From an uncultured Eubacterium sp. (lineage in GTDB: Bacteria; Bacillota; Clostridia; Lachnospirales; Lachnospiraceae): DNA of 9,074 nucleotides. Shown piece after piece: positions 1-5,024 of the stretch. The position numbers and the translations under genes were made by a program. The stretch's first letter is position 1; every line of letters begins with the position of its first letter. Below the pieces are notes generated by a model. It saw only the letters and a program-made list of their open reading frames with translations, did no database searches and had not been told where the DNA came from. The stretch covers positions 1 to 9,074 of the forward strand of contig CAJTZN010000078.1 of assembly GCA_910584065.1 (NCBI GenBank), read 5' to 3'.

Positions 1-61
<61 letters not shown>

Positions 62-90
62 GCATTAAGCGTACTTATCCGTACTGTCAA

Positions 91-119
91 ATGTTATCAT
101 AAATTGGTGCGGATGTCAA
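91..119 (-). promoter_or_regulatory. sigma-A type promoter of tRNA-Arg
   Basis: On the minus strand a perfect -35 box TTGACA (114-119) is followed by a 17-base spacer and a -10 box TAACAT (91-96), which is preceded by TGA (an extended -10). The expected start is near base 84, about 23 bases before the mature tRNA-Arg. The rest of the 62-212 gap holds no gene. Confidence 0.8.
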
Positions 120-212
120 TATTTTTCTTTTTATTTTTCGCTGTTTTTCCTACACGCCATATTGATCTGGTGTTTGGAAGGGAGAATCCGCGCCGTTTAC
201 GGCATTGAAAAA

Positions 213-283
213 AGCGGGTGATGGGAATCGAACCCACGTATCCAGCTTGGAAGGCTGGTGTTCTACCATTGAACTACACCCGC
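213..283 (-). tRNA. tRNA-Gly (anticodon UCC)
   Basis: The minus strand gives acceptor GCGGGTG paired with CACCCGC, D arm GTTCAATGGTAGAAC, anticodon stem CCAGC/GCTGG with loop CTTCCAA, and T arm GTGGGTTCGATTCCCAT. The anticodon TCC reads GGA/GGG. The discriminator is U (base 213), as usual for bacterial tRNA-Gly. CCA is not encoded. A run of Ts follows the 3' end. No promoter is visible in the gap to tRNA-Pro, so the two are probably cotranscribed. Confidence 0.97.
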
Positions 284-323
284 ATGTGTCCGGCAAATAA
301 ATCGCCATCATATTTATAAAAAT

Positions 324-359
324 GGAACTAGTGGTCCCATGGGAACTGGTGGCTCCATG
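324..359 (-). repeat. tandem 18-bp repeat forming two hairpins in the tRNA-Pro/tRNA-Gly spacer
   Basis: Two adjacent 18-mers, GGAACTAGTGGTCCCATG (324-341) and GGAACTGGTGGCTCCATG (342-359), differ at only two positions. In the tRNA transcript (minus strand) each copy can fold into a 5-bp hairpin: GGAGC-CACCA-GTTCC and GGGAC-CACTA-GTTCC. Each has one G-U pair, whereas the plus strand would have an A-C mismatch in each. Possible roles are a processing signal, a spacer structure or an attenuator; ATTTTTATA follows the second hairpin. Confidence 0.7.
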
Positions 360-361
360 AA

Positions 362-436
362 TCGGGGTGACAGGATTCGAACCTGCGACCTCTTGATCCC
401 AAATCAAGCACTCTAGCCAAGCTGAGCCACACCCCG
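362..436 (-). tRNA. tRNA-Pro (anticodon UGG)
   Basis: On the minus strand the acceptor CGGGGTG pairs with CACCCCG, with discriminator A at base 362. The D arm is GGCTCAGCTTGGCTAGAGT. The anticodon stem CTTGA/TCAAG encloses TTTGGGA, and the T arm is CGCAGGTTCGAATCCTG. The anticodon TGG reads proline codons. The 5' C at the first acceptor position is typical of proline tRNAs. CCA is not encoded. It is the first gene of the tRNA transcript driven from 468-496. Confidence 0.97.
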
Positions 437-467
437 TTGCGATCAGTATTTCCACAACGCAAGATTT

Positions 468-496
468 ATTATATTATAGGAAAATATAAATGTCAA
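468..496 (-). promoter_or_regulatory. perfect consensus promoter for tRNA-Pro and tRNA-Gly
   Basis: On the minus strand TTGACA (491-496), a 17-base spacer and TATAAT (468-473) match the housekeeping sigma consensus at all 12 positions. Initiation is expected near base 461, about 25 bases before tRNA-Pro. Such strength is normal for stable RNA genes. It lies back to back with the plus-strand promoter at 537. Confidence 0.9.
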
Positions 497-536
497 GATG
501 TTTTTTTAAAAAAATTTAGAAATTTGCGTATTTTCA

Positions 537-565
537 TTGACTTTTATTTCTCTATCGTGGAAAAT
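537..565 (+). promoter_or_regulatory. probable promoter of the thioesterase-phosphoesterase operon
   Basis: TTGACT (537-542) matches the -35 consensus at five of six positions. At 17 bases it is followed by GAAAAT (560-565), a moderate -10 box. Initiation would be near 572, giving a leader of about 28 bases before the TTG start at 600. The -10 assignment is the weak part. Confidence 0.5.
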
Positions 566-599
566 AAAAGAGAATAAAGGTCTGGAAGGAGGTACTCGG

Positions 600-989
600 T
601 TGGAAACAGGTATCAAGGGGAAACAAACAAAGGTCGTCAATGAAGATGGCACGGCAAAGGCGGTGGGGAGCGGATCGCTGGAAGTATTTGCTACGCCGGC
701 CATGATCGCGCTAATGGAAGAGACGGCATGGAAAAGTGTGGCATCTCATCTGGATCCGGGATATGGGACGGTCGGGATCCGTCTCGAGGTAACTCACGAT
801 GCGCCGACACCGCTCGGGATGGAGGTCACGTGTGAGAGCGAGCTTGTTCGGGTGGATGGCAGGAAACTGACGTTTGAGGTACGGGCGTATGACGAAACGG
901 GCTGTATCGGAAAAGCGGTCCATGAGAGATTTATCGTGGAGGAAGAAACATTTATGGAAAAAGCGGCTTGCCGCAAGAACCCGAAGTAA
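600..989 (+). CDS. FlK-like hot-dog thioesterase
   Basis: The product is 129 residues, the usual length of single-domain FlK-type hot-dog acyl-CoA thioesterases, which hydrolyse acyl-CoA in the cytoplasm. From family knowledge, FlK (fluoroacetyl-CoA thioesterase) uses Thr42, Glu50 and His76, with Gly69 and Arg120 nearby. Here FATP, LMEE and VTHD place Thr32, Glu40 and His66 at exactly the same spacing, with Gly59 and Arg110 (VHER) also conserved. The position matching FlK Phe36, the residue tied to fluoroacetyl selectivity, is Ser26, so a broader or different acyl-CoA substrate is inferred. The start is TTG at 600, placed after a strong GGAAGGAGGT; an upstream in-frame TTG at 537 is really part of the -35 box. 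The metallophosphoesterase gene begins 17 bases after the stop, indicating an operon. There are no membrane segments. Confidence 0.87.
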   Translation: METGIKGKQTKVVNEDGTAKAVGSGSLEVFATPAMIALMEETAWKSVASHLDPGYGTVGIRLEVTHDAPTPLGMEVTCESELVRVDGRKLTFEVRAYDETGCIGKAVHERFIVEEETFMEKAACRKNPK

Positions 990-1006
990 AGCGACGGAGG
1001 AAACCT

Positions 1007-1642
1007 ATGCGTTATTATATTGCGGATCTGCATTTTTTTCACGAGGGACTGAACGAGAGCATGGATTGCCGGGGATTTCCGTCGGTGTCGGAAATGAACG
1101 CGTATGTATTGGAACGATGGAACGCGAAAGTCAAGCCGGGGGATGACGTGGTGATCCTGGGGGATGTGTCCCTGGGGAGCGCGGAACAGACGAGCGGATT
1201 GTTAAGGCAGTTAAATGGCAGACTGTACCTGATCGAAGGCAACCACGATCATGTGATCCGGCATCGGAAATTTGACGCGTCGCTCTTCCAGTGGATCCGG
1301 CCTTACGAAGAAATGAGGGATAATAAGAGGAAGGTCGTTTTGTGCCATTATCCTATTTTATGTTATAACGGGCAGTACCGGAAGGGGGAGCATGGGGAGC
1401 CGCTTACGTATATGCTTTACGGGCATGTTCATAATACGCAGGATGAGGTTCTCGTGAACCGGTTTATCCATTTGACGAGACAGACGATGCACCGGGCAAG
1501 GGGAGCGGATCAGGCCGAACCGATCCCGTGCCAGATGATAAACTGTTTTTGTATGTTTTCCGATTACACGCCGCTGACGCTGGATGAGTGGATTGTGGTC
1601 GATGAGCGGCGGCGGGCGCGGATGAAGCAGGAAGAAACGTAG
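1007..1642 (+). CDS. calcineurin-like metallophosphoesterase
   Basis: This 211-residue cytoplasmic protein has all the blocks of the two-metal calcineurin-like phosphoesterase fold in order: DLH (Asp7, His9), GD (52-53), GNHD (78-81), a lone His in LCHYP (His114) and GHVH (139-142). These residues bind the dinuclear metal centre that hydrolyses phosphomonoesters or phosphodiesters. The C-terminal TPLTLDEW segment resembles the tail of small stand-alone members in bacteria and phages. The exact substrate (nucleotide, cyclic nucleotide or other) cannot be read from sequence. ATG 1007 is chosen because GGAGG lies six bases upstream; a longer frame from 968 would overlap the thioesterase and adds a basic, unconserved-looking stretch. 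It is the second gene of the operon. The short hairpin at 1642-1655 lacks a T run, so no convincing terminator is seen. Confidence 0.9.
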   Translation: MRYYIADLHFFHEGLNESMDCRGFPSVSEMNAYVLERWNAKVKPGDDVVILGDVSLGSAEQTSGLLRQLNGRLYLIEGNHDHVIRHRKFDASLFQWIRPYEEMRDNKRKVVLCHYPILCYNGQYRKGEHGEPLTYMLYGHVHNTQDEVLVNRFIHLTRQTMHRARGADQAEPIPCQMINCFCMFSDYTPLTLDEWIVVDERRRARMKQEET

Positions 1643-1703
1643 TTGAAGCGTCAACAATGCAAAGTGCAGAACGTACAGCTGGCAGATCATTCGAGCATGA
1701 GCC

Positions 1704-1732
1704 TTGCGTCATCGCCGCTGTTGTGTTATAAT
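1704..1732 (+). promoter_or_regulatory. strong promoter of the NYN-domain gene
   Basis: TTGCGT (1704-1709), a 17-base spacer and a perfect TATAAT (1727-1732) preceded by TGT (extended -10). The start point is expected near 1739, leaving an 80-base leader. It separates this gene from the operon upstream. Confidence 0.85.
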
Positions 1733-1738
1733 GGTTCA

Positions 1739-1783
1739 GGCGGAGAACCGCCAGAGGCTGCGTAAACAGTGTTTTATACTGTT
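1739..1783 (+). other. two hairpins at the very 5' end of the NYN mRNA
   Basis: GGCGG-AGAA-CCGCC (1739-1752) begins at the predicted first transcribed base. A second hairpin AACAGT-GTTTTAT-ACTGTT (1765-1783) follows. A 5'-terminal hairpin is a known way to stabilise mRNA in Firmicutes; that role here is inference. No terminator or known riboswitch fold is visible in the leader. Confidence 0.5.
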
Positions 1784-1819
1784 GGGCAGCAAAAAATAAG
1801 AGAAGAAAGGAGGGTGGAA

Positions 1820-2569
1820 ATGTTTGGAAAAAGGAGCAAATCCAGCGCTGTTGCATTTGTGGATTATGAACATTGGTTTTACGGATATTCTAATTCATTT
1901 CAGATGAAGCCTAATGTGGATGAATGGCTGGAAGAACTGAAAAGGGATTTTAGGTTGAAGGATTTATACGTTTTTGGCGACTTTTCGGAGCCGAATATCG
2001 AGCAGGACCTAAACCGACTGAAGAAAATGACATCTGGTGTTGTACACACGGCCAGTGACAAAACAGGCGTGGACAAAGACTTCACCGACGTCATCATGCT
2101 GGACTATATTTACCGCTATGCAGCGAGGAAGAAAAGCCCCGATGTCTTTATATTGTTTACGGGTGATGCACATTTTTTAAAAGTGGCAGAATATTTGAAA
2201 GAACTTGGGAAAAAAGTGATCATTTATGGAGTGAAGTTTGGCTTTAGTAATCATCTAAAATCCGTTTCCACGAGTTATGTGGAAATGCCGAGACAATCGC
2301 AGGAAAAGGATCATTATAATGAGTTGATATTTGCTAGTCTGAGCCGGCTGCGGCATAAACCGAGGACACTTGTTACGTATTGGAAGACGATCAACAGCGT
2401 ATCCGATTACAACCGCGTTTCCAAAGACCGGGTAAAAATGGCATTGGACGGCTTGCTGAAACAGAAATATATTTCGAAGCAGGAGCAGGTCGGTTACAAT
2501 GGCAAGGTAGTAGATGCCTTACGTGTCGATTGGGACAGAGTGGAACGAGATGGACTGTGGAGTGAATAA
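1820..2569 (+). CDS. NYN (PIN-like) domain protein with C-terminal winged-helix-like region, putative ribonuclease
   Basis: The 249-residue product starts with an NYN/LabA-type domain (about 10-157), a PIN-related metal-dependent RNase fold. The first strand motif AFVDYEH has Asp15 and Glu17. The central block VDKDFTDVIMLD supplies Asp85, Asp87, Asp90 and Asp95. ILFTGDAHF gives Asp116, followed by a helix and the KKVIIYG strand typical of the fold. In canonical members the last motif reads S-G-D-x-D-F; here the second acid is His118, and the first motif is DYEH rather than DNEN. Residues 180-245 (TYWKTINSVS... to the end) look like a winged helix, with VSKDRVKMALDGLLKQKYI as the likely recognition region, suggesting nucleic acid binding. 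ATG 1820 follows AAAGGAGGG; an upstream in-frame ATG at 1769 lies in the leader hairpin and has no such site. It is monocistronic, with its own promoter and terminator. RNase activity is inferred; the target is unknown. Confidence 0.8.
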   Translation: MFGKRSKSSAVAFVDYEHWFYGYSNSFQMKPNVDEWLEELKRDFRLKDLYVFGDFSEPNIEQDLNRLKKMTSGVVHTASDKTGVDKDFTDVIMLDYIYRYAARKKSPDVFILFTGDAHFLKVAEYLKELGKKVIIYGVKFGFSNHLKSVSTSYVEMPRQSQEKDHYNELIFASLSRLRHKPRTLVTYWKTINSVSDYNRVSKDRVKMALDGLLKQKYISKQEQVGYNGKVVDALRVDWDRVERDGLWSE

Positions 2570-2580
2570 ATGACTTAGGA

Positions 2581-2618
2581 GGGGCTGTCGGGAAAGAGAT
2601 TTCCCAACAGCCCCTTTT
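2581..2618 (+). terminator. rho-independent terminator after the NYN gene
   Basis: GGGGCTGT and ACAGCCCC form an 8-bp stem. A C-A mismatch follows, then GGGAAA/TTTCCC (6 bp) closed by a GAGA (GNRA) tetraloop and trailed by TTTT. It lies 11 bases past the stop. The structure may also slow the convergent regulator transcript, but the minus side lacks a T run. Confidence 0.93.
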
Positions 2619-2701
2619 GCGCGCGGATCAAAGAGGCGGGAAGAGAAGTACCGTTTGCGATGCCGGACTGACGGAGCATGGGAAGCGCACATGGCATGGC
2701 G

Positions 2702-3790
2702 TCACGGGTGCGGCGGGGGCGTACAGCTTTCGCGGCTGACCAGGCGGCAGGGCAGTTCCAGACGGACATTTTCATGGTGATGGCCGTTTTTGCGGTCGAG
2801 GAGCAGAGTGAGAGCGAGATGGCCCATTTCCTTTTTGGGAATGTCGATCGTTGTCAGCATCGGCACGGTTTTTTGCGAATCATTTATATTATCAATGGAA
2901 ATAATAGAGGGAAAATACCCTCTTTTTTTGTGCTGTTTCAGCGCGTCCAGGACGCCGAGGGCCGTGCAGTCATTGGCACAGAAAATGGCGGTCGGACGGC
3001 GGGGGGAGCCGAGCAGGGCGGTCATCGTGTGAAAACCCTGTTCCTGTGTCTGGTCCGTCGGGTATATGTTTTCATAATTTAATGCGATCTTGTGGTTGAT
3101 CAGTGCCTGGTAATAGCCGATATAGCGCGTTTCATATGTACAGTCACCGATGTAGGCAATATTTTTGTGGCCGAGGCCGATCAGATGCTCGACGGCCAGT
3201 TCCGCGGCGGCCTGTCCGTTGCACACAACCTCGTCGTATTCATATTCGGTCGGATTGCGGTCGATGCCGACCAGGTAAGCATAGCGCTTTTTGACGATCG
3301 GTACAAACTGGGGCGGGCATTTGCCTAAAATAATGAGCCCGGTGTTTGCCTTTCTCGCGACGAATGCCGGTGAGGGCCCGGATGTCTCGGATTGAACCTT
3401 CTGTACAGGTTTATATGGGACATGACTGGGGGCGGCGCTGCCGGTTGAAAGGTTTGTCATGTCAAGCGGATTTTGTATTTCCCCGAGCAGACAATGATTT
3501 TGTATCAGTTCTTCTTTGAGGATCCAGAAAAGTTCGCGGAAAAAGGCGTCTTTATTAATGGAATCAAAGCGGGTCAGGAAGATGTCAACGGTAAATGGCT
3601 CTTCACTGTGGCCGCTGCCAAGGCGTAAACGGCGGGCTGCGGGATTCGGCACATAGTGAAGCGAATCCGCAATCTCCCAAATATGATCTGCTAATCCGGG
3701 ATTGTTGCAGCGGTGAGCCGGATCATTTAATACGCGGGAAACAGTGGCGACAGATGTTCCGGCAAGCCGGGCAATTTCTTTTAAAGACAT
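2702..3790 (-). CDS. LacI/GalR-family transcriptional regulator
   Basis: The 362-residue product has the family order. An N-terminal helix-turn-helix (residues 2-24, SLKEIARLAG and SVATVSRVLNDP) comes first. The hinge helix YVPNPAARRLRLG (46-58) has the leucine that normally wedges into a central CpG. A periplasmic-binding-protein-like core (about 66-355) contains GLIILG, GIDRNP, the AAAELAVEHLIGLGHKNIAYIG block, AIFCANDCTALGVLDAL and a closing VRLELPCRLVSRESC. Residues about 107-147 are a Pro/Ser/Thr-rich stretch where family members normally have a short helical segment. ATG is preceded by AAAGGAGG on the minus strand. It is divergent from the ABC importer, and the intergenic region holds two palindromic operators, so it probably represses itself and controls the importer. 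The ligand is unknown; a sugar or nucleoside is usual for the family. The C-terminus runs toward the terminator at 2581-2618. Confidence 0.95.
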   Translation of the reverse strand: MSLKEIARLAGTSVATVSRVLNDPAHRCNNPGLADHIWEIADSLHYVPNPAARRLRLGSGHSEEPFTVDIFLTRFDSINKDAFFRELFWILKEELIQNHCLLGEIQNPLDMTNLSTGSAAPSHVPYKPVQKVQSETSGPSPAFVARKANTGLIILGKCPPQFVPIVKKRYAYLVGIDRNPTEYEYDEVVCNGQAAAELAVEHLIGLGHKNIAYIGDCTYETRYIGYYQALINHKIALNYENIYPTDQTQEQGFHTMTALLGSPRRPTAIFCANDCTALGVLDALKQHKKRGYFPSIISIDNINDSQKTVPMLTTIDIPKKEMGHLALTLLLDRKNGHHHENVRLELPCRLVSRESCTPPPHP

Positions 3791-3823
3791 GGCGTCCTCC
3801 TTTATGATGGGCAGAGTTCTTTG

Positions 3824-3837
3824 TGAAAACGTTTGCG
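3824..3837. promoter_or_regulatory. operator O1, LacI/CcpA-like
   Basis: TGAAAACGTTTGCG shares its first 11 bases with the perfect palindrome O2 and keeps the central CG. It lies in the untranslated leader of the regulator, about 35-50 bases downstream of the predicted start point. It fits a roadblock or an auxiliary site for looping to O2. Confidence 0.65.
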
Positions 3838-3880
3838 TGGTTTTTGGTAAAAAATATGATCTAAATGGCTGTTGCTTACT

Positions 3881-3909
3881 AATATATCATAAAATGGTTT
3901 GTTTTTCAA
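3881..3909 (-). promoter_or_regulatory. promoter of the LacI-family regulator
   Basis: On the minus strand TTGAAA (3904-3909), 17 bases and TATATT (3881-3886) preceded by TGA (extended -10) make a strong promoter with a start near 3874. Its -35 box is one base from operator O2, and operator O1 lies in the transcribed leader, so autorepression is likely. Confidence 0.8.
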
Positions 3910-3910
3910 A

Positions 3911-3924
3911 TGAAAACGTTTTCA
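3911..3924. promoter_or_regulatory. operator O2, perfect 14-bp palindrome (LacI/CcpA-like)
   Basis: TGAAAACGTTTTCA is a perfect inverted repeat centred on CG, the classic LacI-family site. With the preceding A it also satisfies the CcpA cre consensus WTGNAANCGNWNNCW. It abuts the regulator's -35 box and is centred about 50 bases upstream of the likely importer start. Either the local regulator or a CcpA-like global regulator could bind. Confidence 0.8.
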
Positions 3925-3955
3925 GATATTCCGGTGGGATTTTTTTGATCTGGGA

Positions 3956-3961
3956 TATAAA
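3956..3961 (+). promoter_or_regulatory. candidate -10 box for the ABC importer operon
   Basis: TATAAA (3956-3961) is the only good -10 candidate between O2 and the binding-protein gene, giving a start near 3968. No acceptable -35 box stands 16-18 bases upstream; the bases there are G-rich. The promoter may be weak or need an activator bound at O2. Confidence 0.4.
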
Positions 3962-3989
3962 ATGTTAAGGTAAGAAAAAAGAAAAGGAG

Positions 3990-4019
3990 AGCGGCACGGG
4001 TTTCTTGAGCGAAGCCGCT
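3990..4019 (+). other. leader hairpin before the binding-protein gene
   Basis: AGCGGC (3990-3995) pairs with GCCGCT (4014-4019) and TTC (4002-4004) with GAA (4011-4013), closed by a TTGAGC loop and with a 6-base bulge on the 5' side. A competing fold pairs GGTTTC (3999-4004) with GAAGCC (4011-4016). There is no T run, so it is not a terminator. It ends ten bases before the ribosome binding site AGAGG (4029-4033). Confidence 0.45.
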
Positions 4020-4039
4020 TGACGGAAAAGAGGTATCCA

Positions 4040-5023
4040 GTGAAATATTTAAAGAGAACGGGACTTTTAATCATGTTGCTGATCGTACTGGCTTCGATGG
4101 CGGGCTGCGGGAAAAGCCAGGAGAAAGCAACGACGGTCAATATGGGTTATTTCAATAATATCACGCATGCCCAGGCGCTGTTGATGAAGGCCGAGGGAAA
4201 GTTAGAAGAAAGTTTTGGCGATGGCATTACGGTAAAATGGAATGCGTTCAATGCCGGGCCGGCTGAAGTGGAAGCGCTGTTTTCCGGCGCCATTGATATC
4301 GGTTACATTGGGCCGGTGCCGGCGATCAATGCTAATGTGAAATCGAAAGGCGATGTAGTTATTCTGTCCAGCGCCACGAAAGGCGGCGCTGTATTGGTAG
4401 GACGTCAGGGTTCCGGCATCAAGGGAGTACAGGATTTATCCGGTAAGGTTGTCGCCATACCGCAGATCGGAAATACACAGCATCTGAGCCTGCTCCAGCT
4501 TTTAAGTGAAAACGGAATGAAACCGGCGTCCGAAGGCGGAGACGTGACAGTCAGCGCCGTTCAAAACGCGGATGTGGCAAATATGATGGAGAGGGGAGAC
4601 ATTGATGCCGCGCTGGTGCCGGAGCCGTGGGGAGCGACGCTTCTCGGGCAGGGGGCGGAAATGCTGATGGATTACGATGAAATTTATATGCAGGGGCAGT
4701 ACGATGTGGCGGTTGTCGTTGTGAGAAAAGAGTTCATGGAAGCGAATCCGGAACTTGTCGAGAAGTTTCTGGCGGAACATGAGGCGGCGACCAAAAAAGT
4801 GAATGAAGATGCGGCCGCGCTGAACACCATCAATGAGGAAATCGACCGGGCTACCGGGAAATCACTGAGTGAGGCCATTATTTCAGAAGCATTTGGACGA
4901 ATCGGCGTGAGCACGGAACTGAACCGCGAGTCAGTGATGGGATTTGCTAGTATCAGCAAGGAGCAGGGACTGATCGCGGATCTGCCGGAGGAAGGTAACT
5001 TATTCGCGGAAAAGGAGAAATAA
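4040..5023 (+). CDS. ABC importer substrate-binding lipoprotein, NitT/TauT (SsuA-like) family
   Basis: The 327-residue protein opens with a lipoprotein signal: basic KYLKR, a hydrophobic stretch LLIMLLIVLASM, and lipobox MAGC with Cys23 as the lipidated residue. It would be anchored outside the membrane. The mature part has hallmarks of nitrate/sulfonate/taurine-type binding proteins: the opening strand MGYFNNITHAQALLMKAEG, the FNAGPAEVEALFSGAIDIGYIG block, SGKVVAIPQIGNTQH and ALVPEPWG. It captures the ligand and delivers it to the permease. Starts: GTG 4040 follows AGAGG at six bases; an upstream TTG at 4019 has no such site and lies in the leader hairpin. It is the first gene of a three-gene operon; the ATPase starts one base after its stop. 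Aliphatic sulfonates are the usual annotation, but with no desulfonation or sulfur genes nearby the ligand is open. Confidence 0.92.
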   Translation: MKYLKRTGLLIMLLIVLASMAGCGKSQEKATTVNMGYFNNITHAQALLMKAEGKLEESFGDGITVKWNAFNAGPAEVEALFSGAIDIGYIGPVPAINANVKSKGDVVILSSATKGGAVLVGRQGSGIKGVQDLSGKVVAIPQIGNTQHLSLLQLLSENGMKPASEGGDVTVSAVQNADVANMMERGDIDAALVPEPWGATLLGQGAEMLMDYDEIYMQGQYDVAVVVVRKEFMEANPELVEKFLAEHEAATKKVNEDAAALNTINEEIDRATGKSLSEAIISEAFGRIGVSTELNRESVMGFASISKEQGLIADLPEEGNLFAEKEK

Positions 5024-5024
5024 A

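Noticed and set aside
67..90. Second TTGACA upstream of tRNA-Arg (minus strand, 85-90) as another promoter
   Set aside because: The base 17 downstream gives only TAATGC as -10, and initiation would fall inside the tRNA.
150..455. A 101-residue minus-strand frame across the tRNA region
   Set aside because: It overlaps tRNA-Gly and tRNA-Pro completely and its residues are translations of tRNA arms; it is not a gene.
537..599. Upstream TTG start for the thioesterase
   Set aside because: This TTG is part of the TTGACT -35 box, has no ribosome site, and would add residues without similarity to the family.
1642..1655. GTTGA-AGCG-TCAAC hairpin as terminator of the phosphoesterase operon
   Set aside because: Only five base pairs and no following T run, so I do not call it a terminator.
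2678..3328. Plus-strand frames of 60-134 residues opposite the regulator
   Set aside because: They are antisense to a well-supported LacI-family gene, lack ribosome sites and show no recognisable protein features.
4005..4022. Short leader peptide starting at TTG 4005
   Set aside because: The only nearby purine-rich site (GGAG, ending at 3988) is about 16 bases away, too far; five codons with no regulatory codon pattern.
4019..4039. TTG at 4019 as start of the binding protein
   Set aside because: No ribosome site at the right distance; it lies in the leader hairpin, and GTG 4040 with AGAGG gives a proper lipoprotein signal.
3962..4039. Riboswitch in the importer leader
   Set aside because: The leader is about 70 bases and shows no conserved thiamine, SAM or other known aptamer motif and no terminator stem.
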